Source: Planctomycetota bacterium (GTDB lineage Bacteria > Planctomycetota > Planctomycetia > Planctomycetales > Planctomycetaceae). From it: 46,518 nucleotides of DNA. The position numbers were made by a program, and so were the translations under genes. Under the pieces are notes generated by a model. It was not told where the DNA came from, ran no database searches, and saw only the letters and a program-made list of their open reading frames with translations. Below are positions 28,518 to 37,449 of the stretch, one piece after another. Each line of letters opens with the position of its first letter. Positions within the stretch are counted from its first letter, which is position 1. The stretch covers positions 1 through 46,518 of the forward strand of contig JAQBWV010000018.1 of the NCBI GenBank assembly GCA_027624335.1, given 5' to 3'.

Positions 28518-29240
28518 TCACGCCGGGGAACCCGCCGTTTCCAGACGCTGGGCCATGGGGAACAGGATGTTGTTCTCCTTGTGAATGTGCTGATGCAGAT
28601 CGGCTTCGAGGTTCTGCAGGCCGTCCAGCATGACGTGATAGGTGTTGCAGGCATCGTCCGGGGCCGTGAAGTCGGCGGTCAATTCACGGATGCGTTTCAA
28701 GGCGTCGCCGGCATGATCGTGTTCGTGCTCCATCATGCGGATCGGATTCGCGACTGTGCCGAACGGAAATCGAAATGCTGACGCGGCCTGCTCCAGTTGT
28801 TGAATTGCCGGAAACAGAACCTGCTCCTCTTTCATCATGTGCGGTTCCAGTTCGGCTCGAAGTTCTGCGTACACAGATCGCAGATCATCCAGCTCCGGGT
28901 GATTGGTGCCGTGGACTCGTGCGACTTTTTCAACGATCTGAGTCAGGCGTGGCAACTCCTGCCGCAGAAACGCGTGGTGCGTTGTCACGATGTGATCGCA
29001 CAACTCACTGGGCGATGACTTCGTCCATTCTGGTTGCGCGGTGTCCACAGTCTGAGCGATGGCGTCGTTCAAACGTGACGTGACGACATTGGCGTCGAGC
29101 CCTTGTTTCTCACAGGCGTTTGCGAGGGACTTGTCTCCGCCGCAGCAGTAGTCGATCTGCAATTCCTCAAGGACGCGGGCTGTTTGTGGATGATGTGTGA
29201 CCCAGTCACGGACCGGGGTTGCTGTATTCAGCGCAGTCAT
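28518..29240 (-). CDS. ric: Iron-sulfur cluster repair di-iron protein (RIC/YtfE/ScdA)
   Basis: 240 residues. The N-terminal ScdA_N/DUF542 domain (about 1-60) carries LQIDYCCGGDKSLANAC. The hemerythrin-like domain (about 80-235) has the di-iron ligand pattern: HIVTTHHAF, EPHMMKEEQVLFP, MMEHEHDHAGD and LHQHIHKENNILFP. Length and order match Ric proteins, which repair Fe-S clusters damaged by nitric oxide or oxidants. AAGGAGAG sits directly upstream of the start. The DUF3365 haem protein and the remnant of an Rrf2 regulator precede it on the same strand, which suggests a former NO/redox-responsive group. Confidence 0.93.
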   Translation of the reverse strand: MTALNTATPVRDWVTHHPQTARVLEELQIDYCCGGDKSLANACEKQGLDANVVTSRLNDAIAQTVDTAQPEWTKSSPSELCDHIVTTHHAFLRQELPRLTQIVEKVARVHGTNHPELDDLRSVYAELRAELEPHMMKEEQVLFPAIQQLEQAASAFRFPFGTVANPIRMMEHEHDHAGDALKRIRELTADFTAPDDACNTYHVMLDGLQNLEADLHQHIHKENNILFPMAQRLETAGSPA

Positions 29241-29314
29241 GTTTCTCTCCTTACGTGACTCAAGTTCGACGGTTCGTCGAGCAGACAGTCATCTACGGCT
29301 GAGGCTCTTGATGA

Positions 29315-29932
29315 TCATTCGCTGGTGATTTGCGACCGCTTGTCGGCGTCCGCGTGGATCGGAATGCTGATGACGAGTCCGGAATACTTCGGGGTGTCCG
29401 ATGGCTGACGGAACAGGCCACCGTGGCAACTGATGCATCCACTCGACAGTGGGATGGGTGTGGCCCGGCGGTAGTAGCCATCCTGAATGGCCTCGAATTC
29501 TTCTTTGCCGGTGGACAGCGTTTTCGCGGCCTGCTTCTCAAAATCGGTTTCCGGCTCGTGGTCCAGACTCATCGGCTTCAGGTTCACCGCAATCCACCGT
29601 GCTTTCGTCTGTGACTTTCGCTGAATCTGCGAAAACACATCTTCCATGGCTCGAGCCGGTACGATCGCCCGGTCACGGTGAAAGTACCGGTGATGCATCA
29701 CGTCCAGTGTCGCGGCATAGATATCGTGCATCAGCTTCGCTCGATCGCGTGCCACGTCCACGGAAACCCGATTCGCATCCAGCGCTTCGGATTCCGCGTC
29801 CTTCTTCTTTTGAGCGGAACTGACGACCGATTTCTTCGAGGTGTCGCTGGCCGGAGGCTGGGCCTGAAGAGCGACGGTGATCGCCAGTATGCAGATGACA
29901 GGTCCCGTCCGTCGTAACCATGTTGCCTTCAT
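29315..29932 (-). CDS. DUF3365 (Tll0287-like) c-type haem protein
   Basis: 205 residues with an N-terminal signal segment (about 8-24). The body matches DUF3365/Tll0287-like haem sensor domains: helical start with RAKLMHDIYAATLDVMHHRYF, a central PARAMEDVF, and LKPMSLDHEPETDFEKQA. A c-type haem motif GCISCHGG lies near 165-172. Members are periplasmic haem proteins linked to redox sensing. It is 74 bases from ric, in the same direction, and may share regulation with it. Confidence 0.82.
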   Translation of the reverse strand: MKATWLRRTGPVICILAITVALQAQPPASDTSKKSVVSSAQKKKDAESEALDANRVSVDVARDRAKLMHDIYAATLDVMHHRYFHRDRAIVPARAMEDVFSQIQRKSQTKARWIAVNLKPMSLDHEPETDFEKQAAKTLSTGKEEFEAIQDGYYRRATPIPLSSGCISCHGGLFRQPSDTPKYSGLVISIPIHADADKRSQITSE

Positions 29933-30006
29933 TCGATCGCCTTTTTTCGATGAGTTGAATTGTCAAACTGAGCAGCGCGAAACATGATGGTTCGAAAGGG
30001 TGAGAT

Positions 30007-30375
30007 TCATTCCAGCTCGACTTCGCACAACGGCACGATGCGGTCCTTTGAACGCAGGATTTGCCCAAGCGTCACTCCGGCGAATGCTTCTTCTGTTGCG
30101 GCGTAGGCGCGGTCGAGTTCCCTGTGCAGCGGGCAGAGTTCCGTGTGCGACGGCAGGCCGAGCGGGCAATGACGAATTCGCTCCAATGGGCCGACCGCGT
30201 TCACCACGTCGAGAATCGTGATCTCGTCCGGAGAACGCGACAGCGAGTAACCGCCACCCGGCCCGGGACGCGATGTCACGAGTCCCGATTGGACGAGGTC
30301 TTTCAACACCTTGTTCAAGTAGCGGCGCGGAACCTTCGTCTGCCCGGCCAGTGCGTCGGCACGTTCGGCGTCGCG
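30007..30375 (-). pseudogene. Rrf2-family regulator, N-terminally truncated
   Basis: About 123 residues matching Rrf2 from the second half of the winged helix onward: [44 protein letters not shown] and [15 protein letters not shown] with two Cys. The usual first ~25 residues (M-LS..-EYALRA) are missing; an ABC ATPase fragment is joined in their place in the same frame. Rrf2 proteins such as NsrR sense NO or iron-sulfur status, which would fit the ric and haem genes that follow. Without its first helix DNA binding is probably lost, unless an unseen start restores a working form. Confidence 0.7.
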
Positions 30376-30778
30376 ATCGTCGCACCAGCCACGTACCAGT
30401 TGTTCGATCAGGTGCGTGGTTTCGTCGTCGAGCGCAGCCGTGGGTTCGTCCAGCAGCAGCACGTTCGGCTCCAGTTGGATCGCCCGCAGCAACACCACAA
30501 TCTGTGCCTCGCCACAAGACTTCTCCGGCATCGATCGGATCGAGTAGAGCAAGCGCCCGCAGGAATAGCGTCTTCCCGCTGCCGGTGGGACCGACGATCG
30601 CAAGTCGTTCGCCGGGATCGAGCACTACCGACACACCATTCAGCAGGTGACCCTCTTTACCTGGGGACTCGCACAGCAGCAGTTCGTAGAACCGTTTTGA
30701 TGCTTCCAGATCTGAAACAGTCAAAGCAGCATGCAGGCGGCAATTGCCCGGGAAATCGATGGCGGATTCTTTAGTCAT
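30376..30778 (-). pseudogene. Chimeric scar: arsI-type glyoxalase fragment joined to two ABC ATPase fragments
   Basis: From the ATG at 30778, 42 residues match the start of an ArsI/cadmium-induced glyoxalase (LHAALTVSDLEASKRFYELL). At about 30652 the frame continues straight into the start of an ABC ATPase ([20 protein letters not shown], Walker A) as far as GEVLWRG. Near 30515 the frame changes and resumes at [17 protein letters not shown] and [20 protein letters not shown], which is the signature end and Walker B. The stretch between, including the Q-loop, is deleted. At about 30375 it joins the Rrf2 remnant. The ATPase resembles the FetA/YbbL type. The glyoxalase start still overlaps the arsC stop as ATGA. 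Confidence 0.7.
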
Positions 30779-31197
30779 GACAATGATCCATCGAGATACG
30801 TTTGAATCCTGTTCCTGATCTCATCCCGAACGCGGCGAAAGAAGACCATCTGTTCTTCTTCAGTGCCAGTGGCGTCGGCGGGATCATCGAAGGGCCAGTG
30901 GAGCGTTTGCTTCGCGCCGCGAAAGACCGGGCATGAATCTTTTGCGTTGTCGCATACGGTGACGACCAGATCGAACTCCTGATTGCGAAACTGGTCGAGC
31001 AACTTGCTCTGGTTCGCGCTGATGTCGATGTCGAGTTCCTGCATGGCCCTGATCGCCAGCGGGTGAACATAACCGGACGGCTTCGATCCGGCAGACTCCG
31101 ATTGCCACTCTCCTTGACCGAGTGTTTCCCAAAGAGCCTCGGCCATCTGCGAGCGGCAGGAGTTTCCGGTACACAGGATAAGAACTCGTTGTGTCAT
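30775..31197 (-). CDS. arsC: Arsenate reductase, low-molecular-weight phosphatase type
   Basis: 140 residues. The phosphatase P-loop CTGNSCRSQ starts at Cys10, and the redox pair follows in [11 protein letters not shown]. This is the thioredoxin-coupled ArsC type: arsenate binds Cys10, and a disulfide cascade releases arsenite. The C-terminal helix ([14 protein letters not shown]) is typical. The start overlaps the acr3 stop by four bases, so translation is probably coupled. It feeds arsenite to the Acr3 pump. Confidence 0.95.
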   Translation of the reverse strand: MTQRVLILCTGNSCRSQMAEALWETLGQGEWQSESAGSKPSGYVHPLAIRAMQELDIDISANQSKLLDQFRNQEFDLVVTVCDNAKDSCPVFRGAKQTLHWPFDDPADATGTEEEQMVFFRRVRDEIRNRIQTYLDGSLS

Positions 31198-32444
31198 TGC
31201 TTGTCTCCGATCGGATTCGTGTCAGTTGCGCCGGCAGCGTCACCAGTGAGTAAAGAGGGTTCGTTTCCGAACCAGTTTTGTGTGCGGACGCAAAACTTCA
31301 CGAGCCCCAGCATCAGCGGGACTTCGATCAACACGCCAACGACGGTCGCCAGTGCAGCTCCGGAAGACAGGCCGTACAGCATCGTGGACGTCGCAATCGC
31401 CACTTCAAAGTGGTTCGATGCGCCGATCATGGCCGTCGGGGCGGCGTTCTCGTATGTCAGCCCCATCACTTTCGAGACGACGTAACCCAGTGCGAAAATC
31501 ACGACCGTTTGAATGAACAGAGGGATGGCGATCCACAGAATCGTCAACGGGTTCTGCAGAATCGTCTCGCCCTTGAACGAGAACAGCAGCACGAGCGTCG
31601 CCAGCAGAGCCACGATGGTGATCGGTGTCAGCACATGGAGAAACTTCTCTTTGAACCACGTTTCGCCTTTGGTAGCAATCAGCCACTTGCGTGAAAAGAA
31701 CCCCGCAATCAGCGGCAGCGCGACATACACACCGATCGACAACAGCAACGCCTGCCACGGAACCGGTAGCTTGCCGACTCCCAGCAGGAATCCGCCGAGG
31801 ACTCCGTAGAGCACCAGCATCGTCAGCGAGTTGATCGCCACCATGACCAGCGTGTGACCGTCATTCCCTTTCGCAAGGAATCCCCACACAAGAACCATCG
31901 CGGTACATGGTGCGATGCCGAGCAGGATGCACCCGGCGAGATAACTCCGCCACAACGGAACCTGAAGCATTGTTACACTGTCAACCAGCACAACCGTGCC
32001 CGCTCCATAACTGTCACCGACAGACAGATCGGCTCCCAGCGGCATTTTCACATGGTCGACGGCATCCGATCCGATGAAGCCCAGAAACAGCGTCCCCAGA
32101 AAGAAACTGGCGATGGCGTACATCGTAAATGGCTTGATGACCCAATTGATGAACAGCGTGATCCCGACAGGTTTGATGGCTCTGCCAGCCTTGAGCACCT
32201 CGCCGAAGTCGATCTTCACCATGATGGGATACATCATGAAGAACAGGCACAGCGCAATCGGAATCGAAACCACAGGGGCCTCGTCGACGTAGATCGCCAT
32301 CCCGTCGAGCGTCTTTGCCAGACCTGGAGCCACCTTCCCCAGCACAATGCCGCCCACAATGCAAAGAGCGACCCACACCGTGAGGTATCGCTCAAAGAAT
32401 CCCATTCCGTGCCCTTTTGAGGGCGTGCAGTTTTCTGTGCTCAT
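31194..32444 (-). CDS. acr3: Arsenite efflux transporter Acr3
   Basis: 416 residues from the ATG at 32444. The longer frame to 32741 would overlap arsR and is rejected. About ten membrane segments are visible, starting with [17 protein letters not shown]. Family landmarks include [33 protein letters not shown], the conserved Cys in [13 protein letters not shown], and [17 protein letters not shown] near the C-terminus. Acr3 extrudes arsenite as a proton-driven permease in the inner membrane. It starts an operon with arsC and the broken third gene, divergent from arsR. Confidence 0.95.
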   Translation of the reverse strand: MSTENCTPSKGHGMGFFERYLTVWVALCIVGGIVLGKVAPGLAKTLDGMAIYVDEAPVVSIPIALCLFFMMYPIMVKIDFGEVLKAGRAIKPVGITLFINWVIKPFTMYAIASFFLGTLFLGFIGSDAVDHVKMPLGADLSVGDSYGAGTVVLVDSVTMLQVPLWRSYLAGCILLGIAPCTAMVLVWGFLAKGNDGHTLVMVAINSLTMLVLYGVLGGFLLGVGKLPVPWQALLLSIGVYVALPLIAGFFSRKWLIATKGETWFKEKFLHVLTPITIVALLATLVLLFSFKGETILQNPLTILWIAIPLFIQTVVIFALGYVVSKVMGLTYENAAPTAMIGASNHFEVAIATSTMLYGLSSGAALATVVGVLIEVPLMLGLVKFCVRTQNWFGNEPSLLTGDAAGATDTNPIGDKQ

Positions 32445-32520
32445 TCTTTTGCCTAAGGCTTCTGAGTAGGATGTCCCGACATCACGAGGCCGCCGCAACG
32501 TATGATGAAACTGTTGCTTT

Positions 32521-32549
32521 AGTTTCGATAGTTCGATAGATATCCAAAT
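32521..32549. promoter_or_regulatory. Candidate ArsR operator in the acr3/arsR divergent region
   Basis: A short AT-rich block just before arsR contains direct repeats TCGATA-GT-TCGATA followed by GATATCCAAATATGG. It lies between the two start codons, where ArsR would repress both promoters. The assignment rests on position and repeat structure only. Confidence 0.3.
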
Positions 32550-32915
32550 ATGGAAATAAATCAAGCCGTCCGAGCGCTCGCCGCATTGGCTCAGGAATCC
32601 CGTCTGGAAGCATTCCGCCTGCTGGTTCGTGCCGGCACGGACGGAATGCCTGCCGGGAAGATCGCCGAGGAACTCGAAGTCGCCCCGGCCACGCTGTCGT
32701 TCCATCTGAAGGAACTTTCCAACGCCGGACTTGTCGAGCAACGGCGCGAAGGACGTTCGATCATTTATTCACTGCAGGTTGAGGCGATGCAGTCGCTACT
32801 GGCGTTTCTGGTTGAGGACTGTTGTCAGGGGCAGCCACATCTCTGCGAGCCGGCGTTTGCGCTGATCAACTGCTGCGACGACGTTCCAGAACCAAAGAAG
32901 TCAAAACGCAGCTGA
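32550..32915 (+). CDS. arsR: ArsR-family arsenic-responsive repressor
   Basis: 121 residues. The winged helix is clear ([32 protein letters not shown]). The usual CxCxxC in helix 3 is absent. Instead Cys91, Cys92 and Cys99 form a C-terminal cluster ([13 protein letters not shown]), and another pair lies further on (NCCDD). This is the Acidithiobacillus-type arrangement, in which C-terminal cysteines bind arsenite. It diverges from acr3 and most probably represses it until arsenite binds. Confidence 0.9.
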   Translation: MEINQAVRALAALAQESRLEAFRLLVRAGTDGMPAGKIAEELEVAPATLSFHLKELSNAGLVEQRREGRSIIYSLQVEAMQSLLAFLVEDCCQGQPHLCEPAFALINCCDDVPEPKKSKRS

Positions 32916-33069
32916 TCAACTCGCTGACACACCGCCGCGACGATTCCTCGCCGATCGGACAGTTAGCCACGCGAGCGGGAGTTGGCGTTGAGAACGGCGC
33001 GGTTCTGAGTAAACGGTGGGACAAACGACGGGAACCACGGCACACCCGCGTCCCCCGAGTCCGGACAAA

Positions 33070-33969
33070 TTATTCGAACAGCTCACGACGAGCTTCATCG
33101 CAGACGGCGACGACAGCCGGGTGTCTCAGTCGTCGCTCGACCGACAGCGCGTAGAACCGCTCACGCACGGCGTCGGTGCGCCCGACGACTTTGACGGAAT
33201 ACTGTTCCGACACTTCCCGCTCGATCACGCTGGGCGCCGGAAAAAGTCCGATGCCGCCCTGCCCGAAAACTTTCATCAACGCCGTGTCGTCGAATTCGCC
33301 GATGACTCGGGGGTGGATATCAGCCGAGTAAAACCACTGCTCCAGTTCGCGACGAACGGCAGTCCTTTCAACGGGAAGCAGGACGGGAGCCCCGTCGAGC
33401 GATGCCGGGAAATTCCGGCGGTACTTCTTTGCAAGTTTCGCCGTCGCGAAAAACGTGACTCCGCACTCACCCAGCAAATGGCTGAAAGCACGCACATTGA
33501 CGGTGGGACTGGCTGGAGCGTCTGACATCACGATATCGAGCCGATGCACGGCCAGATCCGCCATCAGATCGTCATGGGATGCTTCGTGGCAGACGACATG
33601 TACGTCTTCAGCGATCTCGAAAGCCGGTTTCAACAGGCGGTAGCAGATCAGCTTAGGCAGAACGTTTGGAATACCCACGACGAACTTTAGCGGACGCCCA
33701 CCCGACCGGCCTTGCACGGTGTCCTGCAGCTCACGCCCGACTGCGAAGATCTCTTCCGCATAGCCAAACACGGTCTGGCCGAAATCTGTCAGTACCAGGT
33801 TCCGACCAACCCGCTTGAACAGCTTGTCATCGAACGATGCCTCCAGCTGCTGCAGTTGTTTGCTGATTGTCGGATGAGCCAACTGCAACTGCTCGGCCGC
33901 CCGGGCAATGCTGCCTTCGCGAGCGACCATCCAGAAGTAATACAGATGGTGATAATTGAGCCAGTCCAT
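33070..33969 (-). CDS. nhaR: LysR-family transcriptional regulator, NhaR type
   Basis: 299 residues. The N-terminus [20 protein letters not shown] and the HTH ([20 protein letters not shown]) are characteristic of NhaR, the sodium/pH-responsive activator of the Na+/H+ antiporter gene nhaA. The effector domain (about 90-295) includes [15 protein letters not shown]. No nhaA is nearby. It diverges from the carbonic anhydrase, 198 bases away, so it may instead govern the bicarbonate gene series and its own gene. That is inference from position. Confidence 0.9.
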   Translation of the reverse strand: MDWLNYHHLYYFWMVAREGSIARAAEQLQLAHPTISKQLQQLEASFDDKLFKRVGRNLVLTDFGQTVFGYAEEIFAVGRELQDTVQGRSGGRPLKFVVGIPNVLPKLICYRLLKPAFEIAEDVHVVCHEASHDDLMADLAVHRLDIVMSDAPASPTVNVRAFSHLLGECGVTFFATAKLAKKYRRNFPASLDGAPVLLPVERTAVRRELEQWFYSADIHPRVIGEFDDTALMKVFGQGGIGLFPAPSVIEREVSEQYSVKVVGRTDAVRERFYALSVERRLRHPAVVAVCDEARRELFE

Positions 33970-33980
33970 GCTCTGAGGAT

Positions 33981-34020
33981 ACGTAGGTATTATCTTACGA
34001 TCAATGCACGATTATCTTCA
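33981..34020. promoter_or_regulatory. Candidate NhaR binding region between nhaR and the carbonic anhydrase gene
   Basis: CGTA-N10-TACG (33982-33999) is a dyad of the T-N11-A type used by LysR proteins. An ATTATCTT direct repeat (33989-33996 and 34011-34018) is spaced 22 bases, two helical turns. The block sits about 12 bases from the nhaR start, where autoregulation would be expected. Confidence 0.3.
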
Positions 34021-34167
34021 TGCCTGCATTTCGACTCAGCGCATACACTTCCTGCGTCGAATGGAAAGTGCCGCGCTGGCAGGCGAAGTTGCGGAGGTTG
34101 CGGCTGTGTGACCGGTTGCTGCGAGGACGATCGACATCCCCGGAATTCAATTCACGGAGTATTCACA

Positions 34168-34827
34168 ATGCAGAAACTCGTCGAAGGCATCCATCAGTTT
34201 CAGAGTGACATCTTCAGTGCCAAGCAGCAATTGTTTGAAACGCTCGCCGATGGTCAGCATCCCCTGGCGTTGTTCATCACCTGCTCGGATTCGCGAATCG
34301 ATCCAAGTCTGTTGACCCAGACGGATCCCGGTGAACTTTTCATCATGCGCAACGCCGGAAACATCGTTCCGCCGTACGGGACGATCAAAGGAGGCGAAGC
34401 GGCGACGATCGAATTCGCGGTCGGTGCTCTGGAAGTCAGAGACATCATTATCTGCGGTCACTCACATTGCGGCGCGATGAACGGAGTGCTCCATCCGGAG
34501 AAACTCGACGACCTGCCGGCGGTACGGGACTGGCTGACCTATGCCGATGCCACACAGCGCATCATGCACGAGAATTACACGCACATTTCAGAAGAGACCG
34601 CGAGATTGACGGCAACCGTGGAAGAAAACGTGCTGGTTCAACTGGAAAGCCTGCGGACTCACCCATCCGTCGCCGCAGCACTGGCCAGGAAACAACTCAG
34701 AATTCATGGCTGGGTCTACAAGTTCGAAACCGGACAGGTCTTTGCTTATCACCCGGATCAGGGGCAGTACTTGCCGATCGACAGTTCCGCAGAGCCGGCC
34801 TCCGCGACAAACTTTCCCTCTATCTGA
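34168..34827 (+). CDS. Beta-class carbonic anhydrase
   Basis: 219 residues from the ATG at 34168 with CACGGAG upstream; the longer frame back to 33712 overlaps nhaR and is rejected. Zinc ligands and active-site dyad are intact: CSDSRIDP (Cys, Asp, Arg) near 40, and HSHCGAM near 100. The order [12 protein letters not shown] and [17 protein letters not shown] is typical. It interconverts CO2 and bicarbonate in the cytoplasm. It is the first gene of a co-directional series that includes two candidate bicarbonate transporters and pyruvate carboxylase, so supplying or recapturing bicarbonate is its likely role. The 48-base gap to the SulP gene supports co-transcription. Confidence 0.95.
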   Translation: MQKLVEGIHQFQSDIFSAKQQLFETLADGQHPLALFITCSDSRIDPSLLTQTDPGELFIMRNAGNIVPPYGTIKGGEAATIEFAVGALEVRDIIICGHSHCGAMNGVLHPEKLDDLPAVRDWLTYADATQRIMHENYTHISEETARLTATVEENVLVQLESLRTHPSVAAALARKQLRIHGWVYKFETGQVFAYHPDQGQYLPIDSSAEPASATNFPSI

Positions 34828-34875
34828 CCCTTCGGTGGTGGACGACGTTCAATCGAGTTGTAAGGAAACACAACG

Positions 34876-36927
34876 ATGGCAGTCGATTCTTATTCGACAT
34901 CCGATCCTGCACCGCCTCCAGATAACAAACCGAAGGTGCTCGCACAGGGAATTGCTGCGTTACGTCAGGATGCACTCCCGTCGGTCGTCGTGTTCCTGGT
35001 GGCATTGCCGTTGTGTATGGGGATTGCAATTGCTTCCGGAGTTCCGGTGGCCGCCGGTTTGATTACGGGCATCGTCGGCGGACTTGTTGTCGGAACGCTG
35101 GCGGGTTGCCCCTTGCAGGTCAGTGGCCCGGCGGCGGGCCTGACCGTGATCGTTTTCGATGTCGTTCAACGTTTCGGATTTGAAATGCTGGGCATCGTCG
35201 TGCTGATGGGCGGTTTCATCCAACTCCTGGCCGGCGTGTTCGGACTCGGCCAGTGGTTTCGCGCGGTCTCACCCGCCGTGATCAAGGGCATGCTGGCGGG
35301 AATCGGTGTGCTGATTTTTGCCAGTCAGTTCCACGTCATGGTGGACGATAAGCCCAAAGGCAACGGTATCACGAACCTGCTGACGATCCCTGCTGCTGTC
35401 AGCAAAGCCATTGAGTGGCCCAACTACGCATCGACCGAAAAGCGTCGTGCCCGGACCAGGGCGATGGTTGAAATCGGCGAACTGCACCGCAGACAGGCGG
35501 CGATCGCCGAGCGTGTTGTCGAACGACTGCCGGACCATTCCACCGAGGAAGAGTTGTCGCTGGAAACCGCCGAACAACTTGCTGCCGAAGCTGGAGCTCT
35601 GAAGATGCTGTTGCCGGACCAGCAGAAACTTACGGCAGACACAGAGAGAATCATCAACTCCTTGAGTGAATTCGAAAACCGCTTCAGAAAAGGGGAACGA
35701 TCAAAACGAGTCGTTGCCGCGTGCTCTCCCGCGATCGAATTGTCTCGAATCGCAAGTCAGGAACTGAGTGAAGGGCACGTTCGTAACGCGGCAAAAGCGC
35801 AGGCTGATTCAGTTGCAGCACTCGACGATCTCGCGAACGCATTGAAGAACCACGCATTTGCGGCGCAGATCGGAATGCTGACGATTGCGATCATCCTGCT
35901 GTGGCAGGCCTTCGCGCCGAAGAAGGTCAAAGTCCTGCCGGCTCCACTGATCGCCGTCGTGATCGCCGGAGGGCTTGCAACCGCGGTCAGTATGCCAGTC
36001 CTGTATGTCGAAGTTCCGGACAACCTATGGAGCGAGATTCACTTCCCGACCTGGGCGATGCTGACGGATGCACCGTGGACGGCACTCGTTCAGTCGGCCC
36101 TGGTCGTGGCAGTCGTGGCAAGCGCCGAAACGCTGTTGTGTGCGACGGCGGTGGATCAGATGCATCAGGGGCCGCGTACTCGATACAACCAGGAATTGAC
36201 GGCTCAAGGCATCGGCAACATGGTGTGTGGAATCCTGGGTGCGCTGCCCATGACCGGTGTCATCGTGCGATCGTCGGCCAACGTCGAATCCGGAGGAAAG
36301 ACACGGATATCCGCAATCCTGCATGGAGTCTGGCTGCTGGTCTTTGTCGTGTTTCTGGGATTTCTGCTGCGCATGATTCCCACGTCCGCGCTGGCAGCGA
36401 TTCTTGTCTATACCGGCTACAAGCTGGTGAATCCGAAATCGATCAGGGAATTGCGAGCGTATGGATGGGGCGAAGTCGCCATTTACTCAGCTACCGTAGT
36501 GACGATCGTCGTCACTGATCTGCTGACGGGCGTCATCGTCGGCATCACGCTTGCCGCGGCCAAGCTGCTCAACGCGTTTTCGCAACTGGATGTCGATCTT
36601 GCGATTGCTGACGGGACCGACAAAACCGTCCTGACGCTGACCGGAGCAGCGACGTTCGTACGACTGCCCACCCTCGCAACGAAACTTGAACAGGTCCTCC
36701 CCGGAAGCGAGCTGCACGTCGACATCCAGCATCTCGATCACATCGACCATGCGTGCCTGGACCTGCTGACGAACTGGTCCCGGCAGCATGAAACGACCGG
36801 CGGTCGACTCGTCATTGACTGGAAATCACTGCACTCGCGGTTTCGCGCGGAAAAGAGGAATCCCGCCAGCAACTCCCAGGAAGCGAACATCGACAAACAT
36901 GCCACACCGGCTGAATCCGGCCATTGA
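34876..36927 (+). CDS. SulP-family anion transporter with inserted helical domain
   Basis: 683 residues. The SulP core is clear: PLCMGIAIASGVPVAAGLIT, GCPLQVSGPAAGLTVIV, AVSPAVIKGMLAGIGVLI, ETLLCATAVDQMHQGPRTRY and MTGVIVRSSANVESGGKTR. A STAS domain follows at about 570-650 (LHVDIQHLDHIDHACLDLLT). Between TM segments, residues about 182-322 form a hydrophilic helical insert not usual for the family. SulP members located beside carbonic anhydrase are often bicarbonate transporters (BicA-like); sulfate cannot be ruled out. STAS domains are regulatory. TAAGGAAACACAACG precedes the start. Confidence 0.9.
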   Translation: MAVDSYSTSDPAPPPDNKPKVLAQGIAALRQDALPSVVVFLVALPLCMGIAIASGVPVAAGLITGIVGGLVVGTLAGCPLQVSGPAAGLTVIVFDVVQRFGFEMLGIVVLMGGFIQLLAGVFGLGQWFRAVSPAVIKGMLAGIGVLIFASQFHVMVDDKPKGNGITNLLTIPAAVSKAIEWPNYASTEKRRARTRAMVEIGELHRRQAAIAERVVERLPDHSTEEELSLETAEQLAAEAGALKMLLPDQQKLTADTERIINSLSEFENRFRKGERSKRVVAACSPAIELSRIASQELSEGHVRNAAKAQADSVAALDDLANALKNHAFAAQIGMLTIAIILLWQAFAPKKVKVLPAPLIAVVIAGGLATAVSMPVLYVEVPDNLWSEIHFPTWAMLTDAPWTALVQSALVVAVVASAETLLCATAVDQMHQGPRTRYNQELTAQGIGNMVCGILGALPMTGVIVRSSANVESGGKTRISAILHGVWLLVFVVFLGFLLRMIPTSALAAILVYTGYKLVNPKSIRELRAYGWGEVAIYSATVVTIVVTDLLTGVIVGITLAAAKLLNAFSQLDVDLAIADGTDKTVLTLTGAATFVRLPTLATKLEQVLPGSELHVDIQHLDHIDHACLDLLTNWSRQHETTGGRLVIDWKSLHSRFRAEKRNPASNSQEANIDKHATPAESGH

Positions 36928-37007
36928 GAACCAGCGAAATTACCACTCGTGCGACACCCAGTCACTTACGTGTTCCGCACCAACCATTCCATCGTAAGAA
37001 GCCGGCC

Positions 37008-37382
37008 ATGAGATTGAGTATTCGCAGCCATCTCATCGAGTTGACCGACGATTTGCGTGAGACCGTTGAACGCAGGATTTACTTCGCACTAAGTCGCTTC
37101 GGGCCTCGGATCGAGCGAGCGACGGTCACACTCGAAGATATCAGCGGGACGCGCGGAGGTGTCGTTCAGCGATGCCGGATTGTCATCAAGCCTCAACGAG
37201 GTGATGAATTGATTGTGATCGCGACCGACGCCGATCTGCACGCAGCGATTTCGTTTGCCGCGGACCGTGCCGGTCGAGTTGTGCAGCGGGAACTGGAACG
37301 CCGCCGCACGGACCGACGGCAGATGCCGCGGACACCGGAAGCTCCGGCAGAACCACAGGATGGCACGGTTTCTGCAGACTGA
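37008..37382 (+). CDS. HPF/RaiA-like ribosome-associated protein
   Basis: 124 residues from the ATG at 37008. Residues 1-100 match the S30AE fold of ribosome hibernation factors: an opening strand, ELTDDLRETVERRIYFALSR, a central IERATVTLED, and the closing helix AISFAADRAGRVVQRELERR. Basic residues are kept. The C-terminal 25 residues are Pro/Glu-rich and there is no long-form domain. Such proteins silence ribosomes in stress or stationary phase. Its place between two transporters suggests that the series is expressed in slow growth or stress. Confidence 0.72.
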   Translation: MRLSIRSHLIELTDDLRETVERRIYFALSRFGPRIERATVTLEDISGTRGGVVQRCRIVIKPQRGDELIVIATDADLHAAISFAADRAGRVVQRELERRRTDRRQMPRTPEAPAEPQDGTVSAD

Positions 37383-37449
37383 GTCCCAACGAAAAGAAAC
37401 ACTCACTGGTCATGGACATGCCATGACCAATTCTGATTTGAGGTAAGTG

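Noticed and set aside
32445-32741. N-terminal extension of Acr3
   Set aside because: It would overlap arsR on the other strand and adds non-homologous sequence; the family begins at the ATG at 32444.
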